In this document: positions 1 through 8,843 of the stretch, piece after piece
How positions within the stretch are numbered: the stretch's first letter is position 1
Layout: every line of letters begins with the position of its first letter
Assembly: GCA_903822975.1 (NCBI GenBank)
Contig: CAIJRD010000012.1
Span: forward strand, 186,001 to 250,000
DNA length: 64,000 nucleotides
Source: an uncultured Sinobacteraceae bacterium
Lineage (GTDB): Bacteria; Pseudomonadota; Gammaproteobacteria; Nevskiales; Nevskiaceae
Direction: 5' to 3'
Notes under the pieces: generated by a model
The model's input: the letters and a program-made list of their open reading frames with translations, nothing else
What the model was told of the DNA's origin: nothing
Databases searched by the model: none
Translations under genes and position numbers: made by a program

Positions 1-1319
1 TCCCCGATCAGGTCTCACAACTCAATCAGCTGTTGGGACAGGTGTTCGGAACGCCCGTCTTCGTATCGCAGTTCAGCTATAACCAGCTCGCCAACGCTCA
101 GATCTCACTGGCGAACTTGATGAGTGCTGCGGGCGTCAGCGACCTCGACGGCCTCCTCGGCATCAACACCTCGCTAGCCGGCGCAATCGGTATTCTTGGC
201 AACGCCTTGAACAAGAGCGGCAATGGCCTGGCTGCGGTCACCGCCAACATTCTCGCCTTGCAAGCGCGTGGCGCGCCATCCTCTTCCGTCAACATCGGCG
301 ACGTTCTCGGCACCGTCGTCGGAACCACGCTGAATTCGGACAGTAGTGATGCGGCCTCGGTCATTCCGTTCGTCAAAGGCTCTGACTTCCTGCTGGCGCT
401 GGCGCAGGATGCCGCAGCGCAGCGGCCGCAGGGGTATCAAATCAACGCCGGGTTTATTTCACTGCTTCCAGGGCCCGACAAGCTATCGGTGACCTTGCAT
501 GTCATCAGCCCGCCAGTACTCGCAGTGGGGCCGGTGGGCACTGAGGGCAGGAACTCGCAATTGCAACTGCGCATTCGCCAGCAAAGCGGCCTATGGTCAG
601 AGTTGCTGGGTCGATACCAAAAAAACGGCTACGACCTCAATCTCGCCAATGGAACCGGCACACTCACCAACTTGACCTGTCCAACGGCGACCAATGCGAT
701 GCCATCGGCAAACGTGGCCGTGGCCAGCAACACGATGGAGTGGCGATATGGCAGCTTCGCCGGCGACCTGGGGCCCAACAATCCCGATCCGGATCTGACG
801 GGGGGCACCTTGTTCAGGCAATCGGCGCCGTTCAGCAGCGTGCCGCTTTACGAAGTGACGGTCGATGGCCCCGTGACAGCGACCGAAGGCAGCGCCATCA
901 ACGGTTCAAGCGGAGCACTCAACACGTTCGGCGTACCGACGAACACCGTTCCACCAAGCAAACCCGGACTGCTATTCAGATCTCCGATCGGCCAGAACGT
1001 TTTCACAACCGGCACCGCGAAGACGTTTGGAAGTTATCTGCCAAGCCTGCTCAGCGGGACGACCGCAAATCGACACACCTATATCAACGGCAAGGAGGTG
1101 TTAACAGCTTTCAATGACGCCGTGAATGCGTTCAACACAAATGCAGTCGAACCCATCGGCAACCTGATGGACTCGGTGGTCGACCCAACCCTTGCGGCAC
1201 TCGGCATCAAGCGCGGATTGGTTCAGATCAATCTGCAGAGCATTACCATTTCCTCGCCGGTGATCGAGAGCTTCTGCAACCCCGACAAGCCACTCGCCCC
1301 TGGTGCACCGGCCTGCTAA
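1..1319 (+). CDS. TadG-like pilus-assembly/secreted protein, 5' truncated by window edge
   Basis: The reading frame is open from base 3 with no stop upstream, so the N-terminus lies outside the window. About 430 residues remain. They align along their length with the C-terminal two thirds of the next gene (1916-3850): shared blocks include NLMSAAGVSDLDGLLG, VVGTTLN, a PPVLAVGPVGT segment and an ending of the type SPVIESFCNP. The neighbour starts with a TadE/TadG-type membrane anchor, so this copy is probably also an exported, envelope-anchored Tad-type protein. The two copies look like a tandem duplication. Function beyond the TadG-like family is inference. Confidence 0.75.
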   Translation, partial: PDQVSQLNQLLGQVFGTPVFVSQFSYNQLANAQISLANLMSAAGVSDLDGLLGINTSLAGAIGILGNALNKSGNGLAAVTANILALQARGAPSSSVNIGDVLGTVVGTTLNSDSSDAASVIPFVKGSDFLLALAQDAAAQRPQGYQINAGFISLLPGPDKLSVTLHVISPPVLAVGPVGTEGRNSQLQLRIRQQSGLWSELLGRYQKNGYDLNLANGTGTLTNLTCPTATNAMPSANVAVASNTMEWRYGSFAGDLGPNNPDPDLTGGTLFRQSAPFSSVPLYEVTVDGPVTATEGSAINGSSGALNTFGVPTNTVPPSKPGLLFRSPIGQNVFTTGTAKTFGSYLPSLLSGTTANRHTYINGKEVLTAFNDAVNAFNTNAVEPIGNLMDSVVDPTLAALGIKRGLVQINLQSITISSPVIESFCNPDKPLAPGAPAC

Positions 1320-1915
1320 CGACCTGCAGAAACCCAGTCTGACCTCGGGACCTCGCGACCTCGAACGCAACACCACATGCGGTGTTGCCTTGGCCCGACG
1401 GAACGTTGATCGGCGCAGTTTTGCGGCCTGATGCGCTTGTGCATCACCCCTGCACATCGATCATTCGCATCGCCCTCCGCCTCGCCCCTGCGTATCGCCC
1501 TCGCGTAGTGCTCTTGTGCAGTGCTCTTGTGCAGGGCTGATGCGCATCGCCCTTGTACAGCACACCTGCGCACGACACTCGATGCGACCGAGGCAAGTGC
1601 ACCGCGCTCGTAAAGACAATGCCGGCGCATCCTTAGACCGGCGTAGCGACCCACGAAAAAAAACGTTTCGCGCAGTCGTACGACGACCGCGGACGCGCCC
1701 GCGCACTACCCGCTGTTTCGCACCGCCATGACGCCCGGATCGGGCGTCGCTAACCCTTCGGCGCGAATTGGCAGCCACTAGTCGGCAAACCGACCTCCAG
1801 GCACGCCAACTTGGCTCATATGGACGAGCAATAGTTTGTTTGAGCCACGGAGAGTCGCTACTAAGGCGAAAATACCCCCCGTGGACCTTCCGTCCGTCCC
1901 GGGGAGTAGTACCGC
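1320..1915. other. 596-bp gap with degenerate short repeats
   Basis: There is no convincing gene between the two TadG-like paralogs. Bases 1440-1590 are rich in variants of words such as gcatcgccc and cttgtgcag, including one exact 13-bp tandem duplication. A GGGGAG Shine-Dalgarno for the downstream TTG start lies at 1901-1906. I looked for a c-di-GMP riboswitch in 1750-1860 and did not find its consensus. Confidence 0.6.
1508..1533. repeat. 13-bp tandem duplication (x2)
   Basis: The 13-mer gtgctcttgtgca occurs twice back to back. It sits in a stretch of related degenerate words between the tandem TadG-like genes. Confidence 0.8.
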
Positions 1916-3850
1916 TTGAGCCGTCCGAATTCACGAATCCAGAGCCTGTCTCGCCTGCCTGCGCAGCGTCAGCGTGGTGTGGCAGCAATCTTCATGGGCA
2001 TTGCGCTGGTCGCGCTGATGACGATGGTGATGTTCGGCTTCAACGTCGGCCAGCTGTATTTCGCGCAGCGCGATCTGGAGCGTCAGGCGGGGCTCGCCGC
2101 GCTTTCAGCCGTGCAAGTAGCGAGCGGTTGCCGCGCAGGGCTCGGCGTGGTGCCGGGTACGCTCGGCGTGCCGGGCAATCTCGCTGCGATTACGGTCGCG
2201 GTGAACGACAGTCTTACGAAGAATTACAGCAGCCAGAGTCCCGTGCTGCCGACGGCGACGATCGAACTCGGAACGATCGACGCCAACACAGGCTTGAAGA
2301 AATTCCACACCCTGCCCGCCGGCAGCGCCCTGATCGACACCGTGCGGGTACGCCTGCAACGTCCCCAGCCCGCCTTGATTGCCGCCGGACTGTTCGGCGC
2401 CAATAGCGGAGCAATGCTGTCGGCCACCGCGACCGCGCGGCAGCCGAATGTCGCGAGCTTCACCGTCGGAACGTCCTTGCTGACGGTCGACAGCACGAAG
2501 AGCGCACTCCTGAATGCACTGCTCAGTGGCGTTGGCGGTGGTGCGATCAATCTCAGCGCGGTGGCCTACAACGGCATCCTTGCCGGCCAGGTCACGCTCG
2601 GCCATTTGATGGTCGCCGCTGGCGTCAACGATCTGAATGATCTGCTGACGGTATCGACAACGCTGCCGGGTGCGTTACAGATCGTCGGCAACGCCTTGAG
2701 CATGAGTGCGGACGTGGCGAGCCAGACGGCGGGCTCCTTGGTCAGCACCCTCGGCGGGCAGTCCTACACGACGCCGGGCACCGTCAATTTCGGCGAGATT
2801 CTCGGCTCTGCGGTAGGCACGACGCTGAACCCGGTTGCGACCGACGTGATTGCGGCGGTGCCCTTCGTCAACGGGCTACAGCTCCTCAATGCGCTGGCCT
2901 TGGATGCCGCTTCGCACAAGGCGAGTGGGAGCCAGATCAATCTGAGCCCGGTGCTGAGCATTCCCGGAATCGCCGGTCTGGGAGCTTTCCTGCACGTTAT
3001 CGAGCCGCCGGTGCTTGCGATTGGGCCCGTCGGCACACAGGCCAAAAGTTCGCAATTGCAGCTTGATCTGCGCTTGAGCCTGTTTGACTCGAGCAGTGTC
3101 GCGCCGGGCATTCTCTCCGGTGCGTTGGGCTTGCTCAGCAGCCTTCTAAGTGGCGTGATCAACGTAACGCTGGGCGCCGATGTCACCGTCGCCGATGGCA
3201 GCGCAACCTTGAGCAACCTGCAATGCCCAACCGCCGCAACGACAAATCCATCCGCTCGATTTGGAATGACGGCCGATGCAGCAACGGTGAAGCTCGGCGC
3301 GTTTCAAGGTTCGGTGGCAAGCGATCCACCGTTGAAGGCCGGCAGCCTATTGACGATCGGCGGCGGCCTGATTTTGAAAGCCAGTGTAGGCAATCCAGTT
3401 TTCACGCAAGTCGGCACTGCCATCAACGCGAACTCTGGCGCGTTCACCAGCTACAACGCCCCGCTTTCGACATCGCCACCGAATGCCGCCGGCCTCGAGT
3501 ACACGCCGACAGCGAATACCGGCACGTTCACGACAGGCTCGAATAATCTGCTAAGCAGCGCAGTCCCGTCTTTGTTGACGAGCTTGGTTCAAAGCTTGAA
3601 CCTGAACGTACTCGTCTTGGTCCCCGCAAGCGCGCTGCTCGCGCCGGTCGTCAATATTCTGAATGCCTTGATCATCACGCCGCTGACCACGCTGCTCGAC
3701 AGCCTGATCAACCCGCTGCTGCAACTGCTCGGCGTACAAATCGGCAGCGCCACGCTGAACCTCAATTACGTGACGATCGGTTCGCCGGTTGTCGAATCCT
3801 TCTGCTCGCCGACCAACCCGATTCCGGGGCAGGCGACTTGCGATCAGTAA
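1916..3850 (+). CDS. TadG-like pilus-assembly/secreted membrane protein
   Basis: 644 residues. The TTG start at 1916 is supported by GGGGAG ten bases upstream. The N-terminus has the TadE/TadG signature: a basic stretch ending QRQRG, then a single hydrophobic segment (about residues 22-42) and an acidic/aromatic region (YFAQRDLERQAGLAAL) as in Tad minor pseudopilins. The rest is a long, low-charge Ala/Ser/Leu/Thr-rich passenger with a CXXXX-type ending (ESFCSPTNP). Family members are envelope proteins of tight-adherence pilus loci. No other tad gene is visible nearby, so a pilus role is uncertain. The upstream truncated gene is a paralog. Confidence 0.75.
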   Translation: MSRPNSRIQSLSRLPAQRQRGVAAIFMGIALVALMTMVMFGFNVGQLYFAQRDLERQAGLAALSAVQVASGCRAGLGVVPGTLGVPGNLAAITVAVNDSLTKNYSSQSPVLPTATIELGTIDANTGLKKFHTLPAGSALIDTVRVRLQRPQPALIAAGLFGANSGAMLSATATARQPNVASFTVGTSLLTVDSTKSALLNALLSGVGGGAINLSAVAYNGILAGQVTLGHLMVAAGVNDLNDLLTVSTTLPGALQIVGNALSMSADVASQTAGSLVSTLGGQSYTTPGTVNFGEILGSAVGTTLNPVATDVIAAVPFVNGLQLLNALALDAASHKASGSQINLSPVLSIPGIAGLGAFLHVIEPPVLAIGPVGTQAKSSQLQLDLRLSLFDSSSVAPGILSGALGLLSSLLSGVINVTLGADVTVADGSATLSNLQCPTAATTNPSARFGMTADAATVKLGAFQGSVASDPPLKAGSLLTIGGGLILKASVGNPVFTQVGTAINANSGAFTSYNAPLSTSPPNAAGLEYTPTANTGTFTTGSNNLLSSAVPSLLTSLVQSLNLNVLVLVPASALLAPVVNILNALIITPLTTLLDSLINPLLQLLGVQIGSATLNLNYVTIGSPVVESFCSPTNPIPGQATCDQ

Positions 3851-3925
3851 TTGCTGTCGAAGCGTGGGGCCGCAAGCGACGCGGATGAGCCCCGACGCCC
3901 GATGAATTGCGCAGACATCCCCGCC

Positions 3926-5734
3926 TCAAATGATCGCGGGAACCGTTTGAGGCTCAGCGGAACTCGCATCGACGACTGCATTCGATTTCAGTTTCTGCGC
4001 CGCAGCCGACATGCTGCGGCAATACCATAGCGCTCCGCTACGGTTTCGATAGCCCGCGTCGCGCAGCGCGCCAAGCACGTTGCGTTGCGCGCCGCTGAGT
4101 ACAACGTAGATGCCACCGCCGTTGAGTTCGTCGATCACGCCTTCGAGCGCAACCAGGCCGGTGATGTCGATGGTCGGCACTGCCGACAAATCCAGAATCA
4201 AGCTGCGCATCCCGCGATCGTAGCGGCGCAGCGTTTCCACCGCGCGCTCTGCGGCACCGAAGAACAGCGGACCCGCAATCGAGTAGACCCGCACATCGGT
4301 TGGCAAATCGACCGGTGCACCGGCATCGCCAGCCGCCAGCAGCCGCACCTGCGAAACTTTCGCCATGCGGTGCATGAACAGCAAAGCCGCGAGCACTACG
4401 CCGACCGAGATGGCCACCACCATGTCGAGCAGTACGGTGAGCCCGAAGCAGCTCAGCAACAGCAGCACATCCTCGCGCGGCGCCTGCCGCAGCACCCGCC
4501 AAAATTTGCGTCGCTCGCTCATGTTCCAGGCCACGACCATCAGCAAGGCGGCGAGTCCCGCCATCGGCAGTTGCGACAGCAGCGGAGCCAGCGCCAGCAT
4601 GCCGACCAGCACGAAAGCCGCGTGGACCGCTGCGGCGATCGGCGACTGAGCGCCCGCTCGAATATTGGCAGCCGTGCGTGCCAGCGCGCCGGTTGCTGGA
4701 ATGCCGCCGAACAGTGGTGCGAGCAGGTTGCCCAGGCCTTGCGCAACCAGCTCGGCATTCGGGTCGTGCTTCTTGCCGGTCATGCCGTCTGCGATCACTG
4801 CACAGAGCAGCGACTCGATCGCACCGAGTATTGCAATCGCGAATGCCGGTGGCGTGAGCTCGCGCAGCAGGTGAAAACTCAGATGCAGCGGCTGCCCGTC
4901 GTCGCCGGGAATCTGCCAGGGCCACTGCAGTTGCGGCACCATGTTCGGAATGCCCGCGTGACGAACGCCGTCGATGAGGTAGCTGAAGCGATCGGCGATC
5001 GTCGGCAGTTGCAGTTGTGGCCACAGCTTGCGCAAGGCGAACGCCATCAGTCCGGCGGTGAGTGCGCCGATCAGATATGCCGGCACCGGCGTGCGCAGGC
5101 GTGGCCACAGCGCCATCACCGCCAAGGTCGTCAGGCTCACGGCGACCGCCGCAGGATTGATGCTGCCCAGCACGCCCGCGAGTGCCAGCATGCGACCACT
5201 GAAATGCTCCGGCGCATGCGCCAACGTCAACCCGAAAAAATCCTGCAGCTGCAAGCTTGCGATCACCACCGCAATGCCCGCGGTGAAACCGGTGGTCACC
5301 GGATACGGAATGTATTGGATCAGCTGACCCATGCGTCCCCAGCCGAGCGCAATCAACATCGCACCGGCCATCAGCGTGGCCAAGAGCAGACCGGCAACAC
5401 CATATTGCACGGCGATCGGATGCAGGATCACGACGAAGGCCGCGGTCGGGCCCGAAACGCTGTAGCGCGAACCGCCGGCGAGTGCGGCAACCGCGCCGGC
5501 GACAATCGCGGTGTAGAGCCCGTGCTGAGGCGGCACTCCGGATGCGATTGCAAGTGCGAGCGACAGCGGCAGCGCGATCACGCCGACCGAAAGCCCGGCC
5601 CAGAGGTCTTGCATGAGTTCGCGACGACCATAGCCATCGCGCAGTGCCTCGCGCAGCGCAGGCGCGAACGCCGGCAGCGCCCGCCGAACCGCGGCCCAGT
5701 GCGGGATACGCGATGATGGCAGTCGTTGCCGCAC
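3926..5734 (-). CDS. SulP-family anion transporter with STAS domain
   Basis: 602 residues, normal for bacterial SulP proteins such as DauA. An N-terminal sulfate-transporter membrane domain (about residues 40-430) carries family motifs: GLYTAIVAGAVAALAGGSRY, then SGPTAAFVVIL. A C-terminal cytoplasmic STAS domain (about 475-570) contains LILDLSAVPTIDITGL. The GTG start at 5734 has a perfect AGGAGG six bases upstream. Substrate cannot be read from sequence: sulfate, C4-dicarboxylate or bicarbonate are all known in the family. An FNR-type box and a -10 element lie upstream (5759-5799), which suggests oxygen-responsive expression. Confidence 0.93.
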   Translation of the reverse strand: MRQRLPSSRIPHWAAVRRALPAFAPALREALRDGYGRRELMQDLWAGLSVGVIALPLSLALAIASGVPPQHGLYTAIVAGAVAALAGGSRYSVSGPTAAFVVILHPIAVQYGVAGLLLATLMAGAMLIALGWGRMGQLIQYIPYPVTTGFTAGIAVVIASLQLQDFFGLTLAHAPEHFSGRMLALAGVLGSINPAAVAVSLTTLAVMALWPRLRTPVPAYLIGALTAGLMAFALRKLWPQLQLPTIADRFSYLIDGVRHAGIPNMVPQLQWPWQIPGDDGQPLHLSFHLLRELTPPAFAIAILGAIESLLCAVIADGMTGKKHDPNAELVAQGLGNLLAPLFGGIPATGALARTAANIRAGAQSPIAAAVHAAFVLVGMLALAPLLSQLPMAGLAALLMVVAWNMSERRKFWRVLRQAPREDVLLLLSCFGLTVLLDMVVAISVGVVLAALLFMHRMAKVSQVRLLAAGDAGAPVDLPTDVRVYSIAGPLFFGAAERAVETLRRYDRGMRSLILDLSAVPTIDITGLVALEGVIDELNGGGIYVVLSGAQRNVLGALRDAGYRNRSGALWYCRSMSAAAQKLKSNAVVDASSAEPQTVPAII

Positions 5735-5758
5735 GTTTAACCTCCTGTAAATTGGGGC

Positions 5759-5799
5759 AGTCTACGCTTCGTGTTTGCGCGTCTAATGATCCAGATCAA
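5759..5799 (-). promoter_or_regulatory. Candidate FNR/Anr-activated promoter of the SulP gene
   Basis: Read on the minus strand, 5799-5786 is TTGATCTGGATCAT, nine of ten bases of the FNR/Anr consensus TTGAT-N4-ATCAA. A TAGACT hexamer at 5764-5759 fits a -10 element if transcription starts near 5751. That puts the box centre at about -41.5, the classical class II activator position. The GTG start and AGGAGG follow directly. Known consensus and spacing support it; no experimental data. Confidence 0.45.
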
Positions 5800-5994
5800 G
5801 GTCGTCACCAATTGCGGAGAACGGCTGCGGGCGGCGCGGCGACCGCATCGTGCGGCGAGGCTCGATCGTCTGCGGCGCAGACAACAACACGGTTTCGCCA
5901 TCCCTTCTTCGTCGCGTATCACCAGGCGGCATCAAGACCCTTTCGCCCACTGCCACGCAGACACGGTGACGGCCTCCCTACTCCATCAAGTCCC

Positions 5995-7155
5995 ATGAAT
6001 CTGAAACCACACTTCAGCCGATTTCTCGGTGCGTTTCCCGAACGTCTGCACTTCGCAGCGCACAGTCATCACGCTTGGCCGGACGTCAGCTTCGATGCGC
6101 AGCAGCGCGCCTGGCTCGACGCGGCCGCCGCCATCGACAACAAGTGGATCAAGGTTTTCGATGAGGTGATTCCGCGCGCGCAGGCCCATCTCGCGCGACT
6201 GTTGAACCTGCCGGAATCGCGCACGCTGTGCTTCGCACCGACCACGCACGAATTGGTGGTGCGGCTGCTGTCCTGCGTGACGCGCAAACCACTGCGCGTG
6301 CTCACCACCGATAGCGAGTTCCACAGCTTTGCGCGGCAATTGCGTCGTTGGGAAGAAACCGGCGAAGCGGTTGCGGAACGCATCGCTGTGCTGCCCTACG
6401 CGAGCTTCGCCGAGCGATTTGCGGCGGCCGCAGCGCGCGGCGGTCACGATGTCGTTTACTTCAGCCAGTGCTTTTTCAACAGCGGCTTTTTGATCGACGA
6501 TATCGTGCCGTTGGTGCAGGCCGTGCGCGACGACGCCACGCTGGTGGTGATCGATGGCTATCACGGCTTCATGGCGGCGCCGACCGATCTCTCGGCCATC
6601 GCCGCACGCGCGTTCTACACCGGCGGCGGTTACAAGTACGCGATGGCCGGCGAAGGCGCCTGCTACATGCACTGCCCCGATGGCTACGCCGAACGTCCGG
6701 TCAACACCGGCTGGTTCGCCGGGTTTTCGTCACTCAGCAAGGGCGCCACCGAGATTCCCTATTCCGACGGCGGCCTGCGCTTCATGGGCGGCACCTTCGA
6801 TCCGGTCGGCCTGTATCGCCTCAACGCGGTACTCGACTGGGTTGCGGTGCAAGGGCTCACGCCCGCGTCCATCCATCAGCACGCGATGCGTCTGCAGGAA
6901 CATCTGCTCGACGGCCTGAGCACGAAACCCATCACCGCACTCGATCCAAATGCGCTGGTAGCACCGCGCGAAGTCAGCCGCGGCAACTTCCTCTGCTTCC
7001 GTCATCCGCGCGCAGGCGACTTGCACGCGAAGCTGCTGCAGCACGAGGTCTACACGGATTATCGCGAAGATCGTCTGCGCATCGGCTTCGGCATTTATCA
7101 GAGCATCGACGACGTCGACGAGCTGCTGCGCCGCTGCGCGATTGCGTTGGCGTAA
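5995..7155 (+). CDS. Class V aminotransferase-fold PLP enzyme (kynureninase-like)
   Basis: 386 residues from ATG 5995; the frame is open further upstream but that sequence does not look coding. It has the fold-type I PLP pattern: a VVIDGYHGF segment with the ring-nitrogen aspartate (D187), and TGGGYKYAMAGEG with the probable Schiff-base lysine K214. HSHHAWP near residue 25 resembles the kynureninase substrate loop. The length is slightly below true kynureninases (about 410-430), and no other tryptophan-degradation gene is nearby, so the substrate is open. Divergently oriented from the SulP gene. Confidence 0.82.
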   Translation: MNLKPHFSRFLGAFPERLHFAAHSHHAWPDVSFDAQQRAWLDAAAAIDNKWIKVFDEVIPRAQAHLARLLNLPESRTLCFAPTTHELVVRLLSCVTRKPLRVLTTDSEFHSFARQLRRWEETGEAVAERIAVLPYASFAERFAAAAARGGHDVVYFSQCFFNSGFLIDDIVPLVQAVRDDATLVVIDGYHGFMAAPTDLSAIAARAFYTGGGYKYAMAGEGACYMHCPDGYAERPVNTGWFAGFSSLSKGATEIPYSDGGLRFMGGTFDPVGLYRLNAVLDWVAVQGLTPASIHQHAMRLQEHLLDGLSTKPITALDPNALVAPREVSRGNFLCFRHPRAGDLHAKLLQHEVYTDYREDRLRIGFGIYQSIDDVDELLRRCAIALA

Positions 7156-7360
7156 GTGAACGCCGCACGGAAGCTCTCGGTGAAACGAGCGGCGTCACAC
7201 CGCATTCGGAAGCTTGCATGCTCGCAGCACGACATCGGCGAACATCGACGCATGCCTTGAAACAATGCGGTTGCGCACCAAGCGATGTTGGCGGTGCTGC
7301 GGTGTTGGCGAGCGCGATGCAGCATCCGTACAACCCGACGCCGCGGAGCGTTCATGGCAC

Positions 7361-7392
7361 CCGATGCGTGGATCGATCGATCCACGCATCGG
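7361..7392. repeat. 32-bp perfect palindrome
   Basis: The half-site ccgatgcgtggatcga is followed immediately by its exact reverse complement, giving 16-bp arms with no loop. It lies between two converging genes (the PLP enzyme ends at 7155, the EipA-like gene ends at 7421). No T-run follows on either strand, so it is not a textbook terminator. It could act as a cruciform, a protein-binding site or a bidirectional transcription stop. Confidence 0.85.
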
Positions 7393-7420
7393 ATGTCGTT
7401 CTCAGCTGATTACGCTCGAA

Positions 7421-8080
7421 TCAGAACGGGTTGTAAGACTTCTCGCGCGTGAACGTCAGATAGCCGATGTTGGCGCCTGCACGCAGGCCCACGCCGGTGC
7501 GGATCGGTGCAACCGTGATATCGCCCGAACGCAGGTAATTGAGGCCGACACCGGCGACGACGTAAAGGCTGCCGTCGACACCCGGATAACGCTGGAACAG
7601 ATCGCGTGTCCAGCGCAGGTTGTAGACCAGCGTGAAGGTCTTCGACGCATTGCCGCCGAAATCGAAGCCGACCGAAGGGCCCTGCCAATACACCGGCATC
7701 GAGCCGCCGTTCTTGAAGTACAGCGTGCCGGAGCCATAGCGCAGACCGACGATGAAGGCGCCCGCGCCCTCGTTGCCGACGATGTACGCGTTCGGCTGGC
7801 CGAGATCGCCGAAGGCTTTTTCGATCGCCTTGGCCAGTCCTTCGGTGGTGCCGCCGAAAAACTTTTGCGCCGCCGCGAGGGTTTCGTCTTTCGAATAGGT
7901 TTCGGGCCCGACGTCGCCGCTTTGCGTGGCAGCCGCGTCGCCGCCTGGCGCGCTGTTGGCCGGCGCTGCGTCGTTGGACGCGGGCGGATTGGCGCCGTCC
8001 TGCATGTCGGCATAGCCGGTCACGGCGGGAAGCAGCGACAGCAGCATCGCTGCGGCGAAGGTCATCGGTTTGAAAGCCAT
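7421..8080 (-). CDS. DUF1134/EipA-family envelope protein
   Basis: 219 residues. A signal peptide (residues 1-24, cleavage near GYADM) is followed by a Pro/Ala/Asn-rich linker and the DUF1134 domain (about 55-219). Visible family motifs are FFGGTTEGLAKAIEKAFGDL, YIVGNEGAGAFIVGLRYGSG and GPSVGFDFGGN. In Brucella and Caulobacter the EipA member is a periplasmic protein needed for envelope integrity. Here a periplasmic role is inferred. It stands alone with no obvious operon partner. Confidence 0.85.
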   Translation of the reverse strand: MAFKPMTFAAAMLLSLLPAVTGYADMQDGANPPASNDAAPANSAPGGDAAATQSGDVGPETYSKDETLAAAQKFFGGTTEGLAKAIEKAFGDLGQPNAYIVGNEGAGAFIVGLRYGSGTLYFKNGGSMPVYWQGPSVGFDFGGNASKTFTLVYNLRWTRDLFQRYPGVDGSLYVVAGVGLNYLRSGDITVAPIRTGVGLRAGANIGYLTFTREKSYNPF

Positions 8081-8198
8081 AGGTTGCGCAATTCCTTGGA
8101 GCTGGAGGCGCCAGTTTAGGCTCTTATGCGCGCGCTTGAGTTCCGTTGCGTGCGCTGACCGACGTGTGAGTGCTACGTCGCCGCCGCGCGACCACCGT

Positions 8199-8678
8199 TC
8201 AACCGTGCGCGATGCGCTCGCCGACGATGTTCAGATGCAGGCGCCGATAGAGGTCGGCGAGCAGCCACAGCGGGCCGATCATCAGGAACTGCAGATCCTT
8301 GAAGAACGATGGCTTCGCACCTTCGACCTTGTGGCCGATGAACTGACCGATCCAGGCGATCACGAATACCGCGACCATCAATCCCAGAAATGGGCCGGTC
8401 GCCATCTGTGCATGCAGATAGTCGACGCCGAAGTACAGCGCTGCAAACACCGCGACCATGCCCAGCGTCAAGCGCCAGGACAGCAGGCAGTAATAGGCCA
8501 TTGCCAGCAGCACCGCGATCACTGCGCCGTTGATCGCGCCATCGCCGAACTGCAGCGCGCGCAGCAGTCCGAGCACCGAAAATACGATCGGCGGGATGCA
8601 CAGCCAGTGCAGTCGCTTGTTGGTTGGATTGCGATGGCTGCTGCTGTATTCGTCGAGCCAGGCTTGAATCGGTTTCAC
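8199..8678 (-). CDS. Mpo1-like (DUF962) membrane protein
   Basis: 159 residues from GTG 8678. That start is preferred over TTG 8684 because AAGG (8688-8692) is nine bases from the GTG but only three from the TTG. The protein has the DUF962 layout: an N-terminal SSSHRNPTNKRLHWLCIPP motif with two conserved histidines, four hydrophobic segments, and IGHKVEGAKPSFFKDLQF before the last helix. Yeast Mpo1 of this family is an iron-dependent dioxygenase that alpha-oxidises 2-hydroxy fatty acids. The histidines are consistent with such activity; bacterial substrates are unknown. Confidence 0.85.
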   Translation of the reverse strand: MKPIQAWLDEYSSSHRNPTNKRLHWLCIPPIVFSVLGLLRALQFGDGAINGAVIAVLLAMAYYCLLSWRLTLGMVAVFAALYFGVDYLHAQMATGPFLGLMVAVFVIAWIGQFIGHKVEGAKPSFFKDLQFLMIGPLWLLADLYRRLHLNIVGERIAHG

Positions 8679-8807
8679 GTGCAACGTCCTTATGTAGGCT
8701 TGGGGCAGCCCTGACGAGCGAGTATGCTGGAGCCACGGCAGACCGCCGATAGTAAAACCCGCCCAGCGCAGGTTGATCTTTCGCGACGGATCTTGCGGCT
8801 GGAGGAG

Positions 8808-8843
8808 ATGTTTCGCGTATGCAATGCGTCAACTGGCACCTAG
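8808..8843 (+). CDS. Possible 11-residue leader peptide overlapping the LuxR-type gene start
   Basis: GGAGGAG at 8801-8807 directly abuts ATG 8808, which opens an 11-codon frame ending at TAG 8843. The frame runs across the in-frame ATG (8824) of the regulator gene in another frame. It could be a translated leader or just a by-product of a Shine-Dalgarno that actually serves 8824. The zero spacing between GGAGGAG and ATG 8808 argues against efficient use of this start. Confidence 0.2.
   Translation: MFRVCNASTGT

Noticed and set aside
1750..1860. c-di-GMP (GEMM) riboswitch upstream of the TadG-like gene
   Set aside because: There is a short ggcaaaccg word but not the conserved GEMM core or the paired stems around it.
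4085..5716. 543-residue frame on the + strand opposite the SulP gene
   Set aside because: It lies fully antisense to a well-supported SulP gene and has an Arg/Gln/His-rich composition typical of GC-rich shadow frames.
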